Shown piece by piece: positions 29,327 through 37,817 of a stretch of 49,095 nt of DNA. Source of the DNA: Theionarchaea archaeon (GTDB lineage: Archaea > Methanobacteriota_B > Thermococci > Methanofastidiosales > SZ-28-30); assembly GCA_018992565.1 (NCBI GenBank), contig JACVGW010000012.1, positions 1 through 49,095 on the forward strand, read 5' to 3'. A model generated the notes under the pieces. It was not told where the DNA came from and did no database searches. It saw only the letters and a list, made by a program, of their open reading frames with translations. Made by a program: the position numbers and the translations under genes. How positions within the stretch are numbered: the first letter of the stretch is position 1; every line of letters begins with the position of its first letter.

Positions 29327-30641
29327 GGCTCTTTTTCACCGCCCTGTAGAGGTGGGGAACCACACTTGAAAACACTTCTTCGTAGTTGTAGCACACTGGC
29401 CTACACAGGGTCCCAAACCGCGTCAAGGCTTCATACCCACATCCTCCCCCGCAGAATAAAGCGTATTTACATGTTCTGCACTCGGGGATGGTGAAAATAG
29501 TCCGATTCCTCCACTCGCTGTACATGTCATTCCACACCAGATCCGGGTAGTACCTCCCTACTCTAGCCTGTTCTTCCCCCACATGTTCAGTGCATACGTA
29601 TATGTCTCCAAAAGGATCAAAAACAAACGTGCCGCTCTGTGCATCGCAGTACCAGAAGCGGGGAGGTCCCAGTTCTCCTTTTTCAAATACCTGTTCAAAC
29701 AATTCTGCCCCTTTCAAGTCGAACGATACGTGCATAATATCAGGAGATTTCTGTGTTTGGGCTATGACTGTATCATACACTGTACTCCTGGGGACAATGG
29801 GGGTGTACTGGATTCCCGGTTTCTTGAAGACAGGTGACACATGCATTGATACCTTTGGATGGTGGAGCCAGCCCTTCTCATGGTAGAGCTGCACTACTTC
29901 AGGCAGGACAGACAGGTTGTCTGCATCAATGTTTGTGCGCAGCAGACAGGTCAGCCCTGCTTCCAGAGCAGCATCAATTCCTTCTATGATTTCTGAAAAA
30001 GTCCCAGATCCATTTTTTTTGAACCGTCTCTTGTCATGAATTTGCTGGGGCCCATCTATGGTGGTCTGTACGGCTACCTCATAGGGCTGGAAGTCCTCTA
30101 CAAAATCGCGGAGCAAGACACCATTTGTTAGAACCAAAAAGGAATACCCGAGATCATCTCCTGTCTCCAGTATCTTCTTCACAGCATCTCTGTTCTTCCT
30201 AAGGAGAGGCTCTCCTCCGTACAAGATGATTCGGTAGCGAGATTCATCCAGCCGGGCGATTATACTGAAAATAGTGTCTATGTGGGGACCATCGATAACT
30301 GTGGATTCTCTCTTTGACTGTATATCAGAAAGGTAACAATACGGGCACTGTAAATTGCACTCGTACGTGAGAACAATGAAATGCTGATGCAATACAGGGT
30401 GCCCCTGCACATATGTGTCGTACATGGTCTTTATGCACTCTGACTCCTGATAAGGTGTCAGTTCTGTAAGATGCCCTCTCTCGGTGAGAGTATCAAGAAT
30501 TGTTTCATCCGGAGGAATTTCATTCCTGAGTACTCTCAGGACTTCTTCATCTACCAGATCTAGTGCACCTGTTCTTGAATTGATAAGAAGGTACGTGTTT
30601 TCGTCGAGCTGCAGCGGAATGCTGTACACACTCACGTTCAC
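29313..30641 (-). CDS. Radical SAM/SPASM peptide maturase, PqqD/RRE-like N-terminus
   Basis: LTYECNLQCPYCYLSD; LYGGEPLLRKN; SPASM CRTCKYALFCGGGCGYEAL...PVC; N-terminal TYLLINSRTGALDLVDEEV; SD GGAGGTG before the GTG start. Confidence 0.9.
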   Translation of the reverse strand: MNVSVYSIPLQLDENTYLLINSRTGALDLVDEEVLRVLRNEIPPDETILDTLTERGHLTELTPYQESECIKTMYDTYVQGHPVLHQHFIVLTYECNLQCPYCYLSDIQSKRESTVIDGPHIDTIFSIIARLDESRYRIILYGGEPLLRKNRDAVKKILETGDDLGYSFLVLTNGVLLRDFVEDFQPYEVAVQTTIDGPQQIHDKRRFKKNGSGTFSEIIEGIDAALEAGLTCLLRTNIDADNLSVLPEVVQLYHEKGWLHHPKVSMHVSPVFKKPGIQYTPIVPRSTVYDTVIAQTQKSPDIMHVSFDLKGAELFEQVFEKGELGPPRFWYCDAQSGTFVFDPFGDIYVCTEHVGEEQARVGRYYPDLVWNDMYSEWRNRTIFTIPECRTCKYALFCGGGCGYEALTRFGTLCRPVCYNYEEVFSSVVPHLYRAVKKSHVDP

Positions 30642-30779
30642 CAGACCACCTCCTTGCCAGTCAATGCATCCTGGAATGGGTTATCATATAAATGTTTGCT
30701 CATCGTGGCTGGCTCTCTGAGCCAAGGAAGCATCGGCATAGAGACTGAAAACCTTTTTAACAGTACTGATTGACAGAAA

Positions 30780-31574
30780 ATGATGGATCATGATGATTTT
30801 GTCAGGTATGTAGAGGATTCACATACGGTATTTGTACTATATTCCATCAAGGAACGATTGGTAGGTATAGATGAGACCACAGACGTTGCTATCAAGAAGA
30901 TAGGGTATCCTGGAAGGATGGAGAATATTCTGAGGAAGCTCTTTTTTGGAGAAGGGATTCCTGGAATTGTGACAAGGAAGACCCGTCCGTATTTTCACAG
31001 TCTGATTTCCATTCCTTTGCGGAAGATCGACATATGTGCCTTTGCTCATGCTTCTCTTGAGACTCAGCTGGAGGAGAAATGGAAGGTTGAAATGGAGCAA
31101 GCACACGGGAGGAAAAGGATGTTGTTTGAATTTGCTGCATCACTGAGAGACATTTTTATGAAGCAGGAGATTCTGGCATCAGCTATCAGGGGTTCAACTG
31201 TCATTGAGGGAAGGTATCCCTCCCCTGTGGATGCTGTAAATTTCGTCATTTTCACCGAATTCGATTTGAAAGAATATTTTGAAAGGGAAATCACTCAACA
31301 TAAAGAGATCAGCTTTTTTAAATGGATTGACTGGGGATTTAGGGATGTTGTCGCAGGGAACAGAACAAGGAAAACACTCATAGAGCAGAAGACTGTTTTG
31401 TTCGAAAGGAATGGGATGTACAGGATTGATGTGCGATCTTTCAACCCTGAACAGTGGTTCTGGCTCAAGAAGGCTCCCAGAGTGACCCGGCTGGTATACC
31501 TCAAGAGCCTGGAAGGGATCTACCCTTTCAAAGGAGAAGAGCTCTTGCAGGAGTTCTGCAGTCTCATCACATAA
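30780..31574 (+). CDS. Uncharacterised 264-aa protein in the rSAM locus
   Basis: ORF immediately upstream of the next rSAM gene. The segment IRGSTVIEGRYPSPVDAVNFVIFTEFDLKEYFEREI faintly resembles a nucleotidyltransferase-type GS...D strand, but this is not secure. Confidence 0.7.
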   Translation: MMDHDDFVRYVEDSHTVFVLYSIKERLVGIDETTDVAIKKIGYPGRMENILRKLFFGEGIPGIVTRKTRPYFHSLISIPLRKIDICAFAHASLETQLEEKWKVEMEQAHGRKRMLFEFAASLRDIFMKQEILASAIRGSTVIEGRYPSPVDAVNFVIFTEFDLKEYFEREITQHKEISFFKWIDWGFRDVVAGNRTRKTLIEQKTVLFERNGMYRIDVRSFNPEQWFWLKKAPRVTRLVYLKSLEGIYPFKGEELLQEFCSLIT

Positions 31575-33008
31575 GTGGAAAGGATTTTAACTCTGAAAAC
31601 AGAGAGGAATGATAGTCCCATGTATGCCAGTACGTACAACAGCGTGATACCCATGGACTCGGGTGAAGCAGTGTTATTCAATTCGCTGAGCGGAGCTCTT
31701 TTTGTGCTGGATAGAAGAATTGCATCTGCTATAGGGAGGGGGGATTGTGGATCAGTGGACAATTCAATTCTTCAGTATCTTAAGAAGGACAATATCCTGT
31801 ATGATAGTATTGACGATGAGAAGGCTCACGTCAGCTTCACTGCAGAGATGGTGAAGAAGTCTCAGGAAAGTGAACGAATACGGTATCATGTGGTTCCCAC
31901 TCTCGGGTGCAATATTTCGTGTTCTTACTGCGATAGAGGAGGGGACAGAGACAGTATGTCTGCCAGCCAGGCTGCAAAGGTAATTGAGGCTATAGAGTAT
32001 GTTGAAGAGTTGACTTCTGGTAGCCATGCACCCCTTCTGATTCTGGATGGTGGTGAGCCGCTGTCTCTCCAGGAAGAGGTGAGAGAGAGTTGTTCCACTT
32101 TGCTGGATCTGGCCGACGAAAGGGATTTTCACGTAGCTTTCAGGACAAATGGAGTCACCTTGTCCGAATATGCTGCAGACCTGACACAGTACTATGTTGA
32201 GTACGTGGATGTTCCTGTAGATGGCACGAAATCATATCACGATAGGAGACGAAGATCCCAGAAAGGGGGAACCTTTGACGATATTGTGACAGGCATTGAG
32301 ACAGCTCTGGATTGTGGGTTACAGGTGAACCTGCGTCTGCAGGTATCATCTCACAACCTCATGGAAGCACCTGCAATGGCGGAGTTCATCATGGACAAGA
32401 CATGGCACCTGGCCAGGAATTTTCGTGCACTTCTTTGCCCACTTGAGGACTTCTCCTGTTATGGGTTTCGTACATGTAGGCCAGACTATAGTATCCTGAA
32501 GGATGTTCTTGAGTTGTACCAGGCGCATGCAGCAATGGAGCTTTTCACGCTAACTGGATTCTTTGAGATTTCAAGCCTGTTGTACCTTCTGGAGAGTGGA
32601 GTGAGTCTTCGCCCTCGGTTGTCCCCCTGTGATGCAGGAAAAGCACTGTACTGTTTTGACCCTTACAACACCATCTACCCCTGCGTGGCAGCCTGCATGA
32701 TGCGGACGTCACCTGTGGGCATGTACCAGCCCGAAATGACAGTATTTCCTGCCCTGGATCAGTGGCGAACCCGTAGCGTCTTCACTGTGGATTCCTGTCT
32801 ATCGTGCCCCTTCTGCTTTGTATGTGGTGGAGGGTGTACTCTGCAGGCGACGACCCATGGTGCTGTGACCAAACCTCAATGCCGTCCTGTAGACACGGCC
32901 TTACAGCTAGCATGTGCAGAATACTTGAGTGAGAATAGAGCAAGAGAGAGTTCTTTCATCTATTTTGATAACATTTTTATCCCAAAAAAAGAAATAACCT
33001 TCCCATGA
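31575..33008 (+). CDS. Radical SAM/SPASM peptide maturase, PqqD/RRE-like N-terminus
   Basis: VPTLGCNISCSYCDRGG; ILDGGEPLSL; SPASM CLSCPFCFVCGGGCTLQAT...PQC. The true start may be ATG 31620 (MYASTYNSVIPMDSGEAVLFNSLSGALFVLD). Confidence 0.88.
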   Translation: MERILTLKTERNDSPMYASTYNSVIPMDSGEAVLFNSLSGALFVLDRRIASAIGRGDCGSVDNSILQYLKKDNILYDSIDDEKAHVSFTAEMVKKSQESERIRYHVVPTLGCNISCSYCDRGGDRDSMSASQAAKVIEAIEYVEELTSGSHAPLLILDGGEPLSLQEEVRESCSTLLDLADERDFHVAFRTNGVTLSEYAADLTQYYVEYVDVPVDGTKSYHDRRRRSQKGGTFDDIVTGIETALDCGLQVNLRLQVSSHNLMEAPAMAEFIMDKTWHLARNFRALLCPLEDFSCYGFRTCRPDYSILKDVLELYQAHAAMELFTLTGFFEISSLLYLLESGVSLRPRLSPCDAGKALYCFDPYNTIYPCVAACMMRTSPVGMYQPEMTVFPALDQWRTRSVFTVDSCLSCPFCFVCGGGCTLQATTHGAVTKPQCRPVDTALQLACAEYLSENRARESSFIYFDNIFIPKKEITFP

Positions 33009-33031
33009 TACGTTATGGAAGAAAAACAGTC

Positions 33032-33481
33032 CTATCCATATGTTTCAATTTCGGGATGAGATCTGGCTTTTTCTACTATAGGGCCTTCCACGATGAATCC
33101 GAGAGCAATGCCGCTGCCACGCACTGAAAGAAGGCAGTCATTTGGTTTAATGGAATATCTCTCGAGGGTCACCACGGGAACTGTGAACTCTCTGTCCCGT
33201 ATAGTAATAGAGCAGCAGGGCTTTCCATCAATCTCAATGAGGGTTCCTTCAGGCACAGACGTGCTCAGAACCGCATCTACCATGCGTCTCATGGGTGAAT
33301 CCCTGGCCAATGACTGGGTGGTCACTGCAAATCCTTTTGATGATCTGCTTCCTGGCATGAGAACACCTGGACCTTCCAGCCTGTATTCTTGTGCTGCCTC
33401 CTCAGGGATGATGATTCTTCCTTCTCTTCCCACCCTTGACCATCCAAATATGTACTTACCACCCTTTGCAATTCGGGGCAT
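33032..33481 (-). CDS. AbrB/SpoVT-like DNA-binding regulator-like protein
   Basis: WSRVGREGRIIIPEEAAQEYRLEGPGVLMPGSRSSKGFAV; TTATATAAGG on the minus strand just upstream. Confidence 0.55.
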   Translation of the reverse strand: MPRIAKGGKYIFGWSRVGREGRIIIPEEAAQEYRLEGPGVLMPGSRSSKGFAVTTQSLARDSPMRRMVDAVLSTSVPEGTLIEIDGKPCCSITIRDREFTVPVVTLERYSIKPNDCLLSVRGSGIALGFIVEGPIVEKARSHPEIETYG

Positions 33482-33696
33482 GATGTAGATTGAACCTCTA
33501 CCTTATATAATGAGTGCGTGACAGCAGGAGATGGCTACGTATGGGCCTTCTAGGATTCGTTGTCTCATTCTTTAAGTCTACACGGAACAGTCTGTACGCG
33601 AAGAGTTCAGGGATCAGAAAAAGCACAAACAAGGGTTGCAGATTTATATACTGCGCTATTGGGAGATGATGTCATGAGAAGGAATAAAACGAAATG

Positions 33697-33708
33697 CTTA
33701 TATATAAG
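33697..33708 (+). promoter_or_regulatory. TATA box for the Cys-rich secreted protein
   Basis: CTTATATATAAG about 32-43 nt upstream of the proposed start; a further upstream TATA-like TTTATATA lies at about 33643. Confidence 0.6.
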
Positions 33709-33739
33709 TTAACCTATAGAAAAGTTCAGGACAGAAGAG

Positions 33740-34240
33740 GTGATAATCATAGACAAGAAACAGAAGTTGGGAATTGTAGTGATTCTTGCAGTCCTGGTGT
33801 TTTCTACGGTCACTTTCACTGCAGCTGATTTCTCAACGTTCTTCACGCCGCTATATACTGTGAGAATGGAGCAGGCAAGCAGCAAAATGAACTTCTTATC
33901 CACTCCAGTAAACGAGTTCACGTATTCTACTGAAGGAGGGCAAACATTTGGTTACCATATTACTGGCAGAACATGTGCTTGCTGGGGCGATCAGACCCCT
34001 CAACTGCCGCTGACATGCAACACCTGTGATGATTACTATTGCGAAGAACCTACGCATTGTGGCACCTGTGTTACCTGCTACAGCACATGCCAGGACACAT
34101 GCCCGAATACGTGCTCCACATGCTCCACGTGCAGTGGTTCTACATGTGAGCCTGCTACATGTCCATGGACGCAATGGCCCTACTGTGCAGAAACCCTGAG
34201 CTGGCCGACGTGCTACTGGGCAACCTGCTACTGGTGCTAA
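33740..34240 (+). CDS. Secreted/anchored Thr-Cys-repeat protein (possible modified polypeptide)
   Basis: Hydrophobic N-terminus LGIVVILAVLVFSTVTFTAADF, then a 19-Cys C-terminal domain TCNTCDDYYCEEPTHCGTCVTCYSTCQDTCPNTCSTCSTCSGSTCEPATC...CYWATCYWC. Start codon uncertain. Confidence 0.75.
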   Translation: MIIIDKKQKLGIVVILAVLVFSTVTFTAADFSTFFTPLYTVRMEQASSKMNFLSTPVNEFTYSTEGGQTFGYHITGRTCACWGDQTPQLPLTCNTCDDYYCEEPTHCGTCVTCYSTCQDTCPNTCSTCSTCSGSTCEPATCPWTQWPYCAETLSWPTCYWATCYWC

Positions 34241-34250
34241 TCTCACATCA

Positions 34251-34267
34251 TTTTTTTCTTTTTTTTC
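34251..34267 (+). terminator. T-rich terminator after the Cys-rich gene
   Basis: TTTTTTTCTTTTTTTTC shortly after the stop codon. Confidence 0.6.
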
Positions 34268-34441
34268 CTGATAGGCAGCAGCTATCATATGAAAGAAGAA
34301 TATGACTGCAGATGTCTCAGGGATCTTCTTCTGCGTCTCGTATTTCACTTCATGAGAGGTTACTATATTTGCACAAGGAGAGTCTGTTTATTCATCTCAG
34401 TGATCCTTGGGGTGGCTCTTTGTGTGTTCATCTGTCTTCCT

Positions 34442-35980
34442 TCAGAATTCCCAGAACTGGCTGGTCTTCTTGATGAGGATTCTCTGGTGAACAAGATTTC
34501 GCATTTCTTCCACTTCAGGATAGAGATATCTGTCTTCTTCCAGAAATGGGATGTGTTGGCGGGTCATGTCATAGACTCCGCGACTTCCCGCCCCCAGGTC
34601 ATCGGATGAGAATCCCTCATTTTTCCTGAGATCAACACCCTGTGCAGCACACAGAATTTCAATCCCGGTGATAGTCTCTGTATTCTTGATAATCTCCCTT
34701 GCTTTCCGGGCGGCAATGGTAGACATACTCACATGGTCTTCTGCATTGGCTGAGGTAGGTATGGAATCCACACATGCGGGATGAGACAGCACTTTGTTCT
34801 CCGATACCAGAGCTGCTGCTGTATATTGGGCAATCATGAGCCCACTATGTAGCCCTTCTTTTCCTTTTGGGATAAGAAAAATCGGAAGCCCATCAGAATG
34901 ATGAGAATCGACCAGCTTTGCTGTGTGCCGTTCTGAAATATTCCCTATTTCTGATACTGCGATCCCCAGAAAATCCATTGCCAGGGCCAGGGGTTGCCCG
35001 TGAAAATTCCCGCCTGAAATTGGATACTCATCAATAATCAACGGGTTATCTGTGGCAGAATTGATCTCTGTTTCTACAATATGGTGAACGTACTCAATAG
35101 CGTCAAGGGAACTTCCCAGTACCTGTGGGAAACACCGAACAGAGTAGTCGTCCTGCACCTTCTTCTCCATGGAATCAATGATCTTACTCCCCCGGGTAAG
35201 GTCTCTAATGTGTCGTGCAATCCGTATTTGCCCCTCATGGGGTCTTAACTGGTGAATTCTCTCATCAAATGCTTTGGAGGTGACCTTGAAAGCTTCAAAA
35301 CTCAACGCTGCTGCCAGTACTGCACTCTTGATAAGTGCTTCTGCATCAGAAACAGCCAGAGCCGCAATTCCTGCAGTGAATGTGGCTCCGTTGTTAATGG
35401 CCAACCCTTCTTTAGCTTTCAATTGTAACGGCAAAATACCCGCCTTCTCCATGGCCTCTTGTCCAGTCATTCTCTCTCCCTTGTGGTAGGCTTCACCTTC
35501 ACCGACCATGACCAGTGCCAGATGGGATAATGGAGCAAGATCTCCACTTGCACCCAGAGAACCTTTCTCCGGGACGAAAGGGGTGACATCTTTGTTCAAC
35601 ATCTGCAGCAGGGTCTCCACCACAGTGGTCCGAGCACCTGAATATCCCTTGGCTATAGTGTTGGCTCTGATTAGCATGGCTGCCCGCACCACTTCTTCAG
35701 GGAAGGGATCTCCGGTACCTACAGAATGGCTTCTGATGAGGTTAACCTGGAGCCTGCCTACTTCCTTCCGATCGATCTTTGTGTCCCGAAGAGGGCCAAA
35801 TCCCGTATTAATACCATAGACGGGTTCATCTCTTTCTACAATTTCCTGGACAGCTTTTTCAGTGACTTCCATCTTGGTTCGTGCTGCAGGGTCAAGAGCA
35901 GTATTCCAGTGATGGCGGGCAACATTCACCACCTGTTCTACGGCAAGATGTTCACCATCAATCACGACTTTTTCATCCAT
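34442..35980 (-). CDS. hutH: Histidine ammonia-lyase (MIO enzyme)
   Basis: YGINTGFGPLRDTKI; MIO motif GSLGASGDLAPLSHLALVMVGEGEA; SATDNPLI; GGNFHGQPLALAMD. Confidence 0.93.
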   Translation of the reverse strand: MDEKVVIDGEHLAVEQVVNVARHHWNTALDPAARTKMEVTEKAVQEIVERDEPVYGINTGFGPLRDTKIDRKEVGRLQVNLIRSHSVGTGDPFPEEVVRAAMLIRANTIAKGYSGARTTVVETLLQMLNKDVTPFVPEKGSLGASGDLAPLSHLALVMVGEGEAYHKGERMTGQEAMEKAGILPLQLKAKEGLAINNGATFTAGIAALAVSDAEALIKSAVLAAALSFEAFKVTSKAFDERIHQLRPHEGQIRIARHIRDLTRGSKIIDSMEKKVQDDYSVRCFPQVLGSSLDAIEYVHHIVETEINSATDNPLIIDEYPISGGNFHGQPLALAMDFLGIAVSEIGNISERHTAKLVDSHHSDGLPIFLIPKGKEGLHSGLMIAQYTAAALVSENKVLSHPACVDSIPTSANAEDHVSMSTIAARKAREIIKNTETITGIEILCAAQGVDLRKNEGFSSDDLGAGSRGVYDMTRQHIPFLEEDRYLYPEVEEMRNLVHQRILIKKTSQFWEF

Positions 35981-36132
35981 GTAATTCCCGTTTCTTCATG
36001 GAGTTCGATTTTAAAAAGGTTGGTGCTCCAGCGAAGTCCATCGCATGGTGGAAAGAAACGATGCACAACGAGGGCTCCCAAATGCACTGGATTGGCTCTT
36101 TTCTGAATCGAATGAGATGCTAACCGAAATCC

Positions 36133-36139
36133 TTATATA
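36133..36139 (+). promoter_or_regulatory. TATA box upstream of the hisS leader/ncRNA candidate
   Basis: TTATATA; predicted transcription start about 36158-36163. Confidence 0.5.
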
Positions 36140-36156
36140 CCCTTGCCTGTCTATGA

Positions 36157-36250
36157 GGCCAGGTGACAAAAATGCTCAGAAGGGATTGCCTTCACCCGGA
36201 CTAAGTCAGAATTTCTGTTGGAGGTAGTTGGACCTGGGCAGCTTTTTTTC
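36157..36250 (+). ncRNA. Candidate structured ncRNA or long structured 5' leader of hisS
   Basis: CCAGGT (36159-36164) pairs with ACCTGG (36232-36237); internal hairpins GAAGG-GATTG-CCTTC and CAGAATTTCTG; followed by T7 (36243-36249); TATA correctly spaced upstream. Confidence 0.35.
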
Positions 36251-36266
36251 GAATTGAGGTGGTTTT

Positions 36267-37775
36267 ATGGTAGAATTTAGCTTACCGCGAGGTACTATGG
36301 ATTTTCTCCCTGAGGAGATGGCCCAACGCCGATATGTGGAGGACATTGTCCGCAAGACCTTTGAGTCATTCGGGTTTCAGGAAGTTCAGACCCCCATATT
36401 TGAGGAATTTGCTTTGCTGGCAGCCCGGTCTGGGGAAGAAATCAGAGAAGGAATGTTCACCTTTATGGCAGATGAGGTAGAGTATGCACTGCGACCAGAG
36501 GTGACAGCAGCAGTATGCCGAATGATCGTCACAGGGAAAATAGCCCTTCCCAAGCCGTACAAGGTCTACTACCTTGGTCCCTGTTTCAGATACGAGGAAC
36601 CTCAGGCAGGTCGGTACCGTCAGTTCTGGCAGGCAGGCATTGAATTGATGGGCTCTCAGTCTCCTGTGGCAGACGCAGAGGTAATCTGTGTGGGAGCCAA
36701 AACCCTGGAAAATGTGGGTATTACTCCTTACAGGCTAAAGGTGGGTAATATTGGCATTTTTAGAGGTATTCTGGAAGATGTGGGGCTCGATCTGGAAGAT
36801 CAAAACCGCATCATTGGCAACATTGATGGAATCATGTCTAACAGGGAGAAATGTGCACTCATTGCAGAGAAGAAGGAACTGGGGATAGACGATCAGAATT
36901 ATATCAAGACGTATCTCAACCTGCTCTACGACATGCAGATGGGCCTAATCAATGAAGGGATAGAGGTTGTTGGTGAATATGAAATCCTACCCTCTGCCCT
37001 TGAGAATCTCTCTTTATGGGTGGATACGTTGCCCACCGTTATGGAACAGACGTACCGGGCTGCATGGATTGCAGAAGGGATGCCTGAAAAGACTGTCGAC
37101 TTGCTGCTGGAAGTGTCAAGGGTGAGTGGAGCTCGTTCTGATGTAATGCCCAGAGCACAGGTTCTCCTCAAGGGGAGTGCAGCAGAAACTCCATTGCAGG
37201 AACTGGACAAGGTTCTGTCAAATCTCGAAGCCTTCGGGGTTACCAACTATGAGGTGGTCCTGGGTGTGGCGAGAGGGCTTGACTATTACACAGGGACTGT
37301 CTTTGAGTTTGATGTTCCCCTGCTGGGTGCTCAGAAACAGGTGTGCGGAGGAGGACGATATGACAGGCTTGTAGAAGAATTCGGAGGACCTCCCACTCCT
37401 GCCACAGGGTACGCTTTTGGGTTCGACCGGATTGTCTTGTCCCGGCTGTTGGTTAAAGAGATTCCCGTTCCCCGGAAAGTGGATGTATTCATTGCAGTAG
37501 TAGATGAGAGTCTCGGCCAGAACGCAATACAGATTTCCCAGGGTCTGCGCGAACGAGGATATAAGGTAGAAATTGAGATGACCCAGCGGGACCTGAAAGG
37601 GCAATTGGGGTATGCCTCCGAAATCAAAGCAAAATACTGTGTTATTCTGGGACCGAGAGAACTTAGAGAGGGAAAGGTCATGCTTAAAAACCTGGATACA
37701 GAGGAACAAGCAGCCGTTCTCCTGGGAGAACTGACTGAGGTTATTGGGAAGGAAAAAGCAGGGATTGAGGATTGA
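36267..37775 (+). CDS. hisS: Histidyl-tRNA synthetase
   Basis: LPRGTMDFLPEEMAQRRYVEDIVRKTFESFGFQEVQTPIFE; GPCFRYEEPQAGRYRQFWQAGIE; ARGLDYYTGTVFEF; GGGRYDRLVEEFGGPPTPATGYAFGFDR. Confidence 0.95.
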   Translation: MVEFSLPRGTMDFLPEEMAQRRYVEDIVRKTFESFGFQEVQTPIFEEFALLAARSGEEIREGMFTFMADEVEYALRPEVTAAVCRMIVTGKIALPKPYKVYYLGPCFRYEEPQAGRYRQFWQAGIELMGSQSPVADAEVICVGAKTLENVGITPYRLKVGNIGIFRGILEDVGLDLEDQNRIIGNIDGIMSNREKCALIAEKKELGIDDQNYIKTYLNLLYDMQMGLINEGIEVVGEYEILPSALENLSLWVDTLPTVMEQTYRAAWIAEGMPEKTVDLLLEVSRVSGARSDVMPRAQVLLKGSAAETPLQELDKVLSNLEAFGVTNYEVVLGVARGLDYYTGTVFEFDVPLLGAQKQVCGGGRYDRLVEEFGGPPTPATGYAFGFDRIVLSRLLVKEIPVPRKVDVFIAVVDESLGQNAIQISQGLRERGYKVEIEMTQRDLKGQLGYASEIKAKYCVILGPRELREGKVMLKNLDTEEQAAVLLGELTEVIGKEKAGIED

Positions 37776-37817
37776 TACTAGATAGAGGAGTAAAATTGAA
37801 TGAAATGAGATGATACT

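Noticed and set aside
33674-33712. 12-codon ORF MRRNKTKCLYIS upstream of the Cys-rich gene
   Set aside because: It overlaps the TATA box of the next gene and is too short to support; possibly just sequence between two promoters.
33896-34348. 150-aa minus-strand ORF over the Cys-rich gene
   Set aside because: Antisense shadow of the TC-repeat coding sequence; no promoter or RBS support.
36157-36250. tRNA or tRNA-like gene upstream of hisS
   Set aside because: A closing helix is present but there is no T-loop (GGTTCRANNCC) or D-loop consensus, and no plausible anticodon arm or CCA-proximal geometry. Kept only as an unclassified ncRNA/leader candidate.
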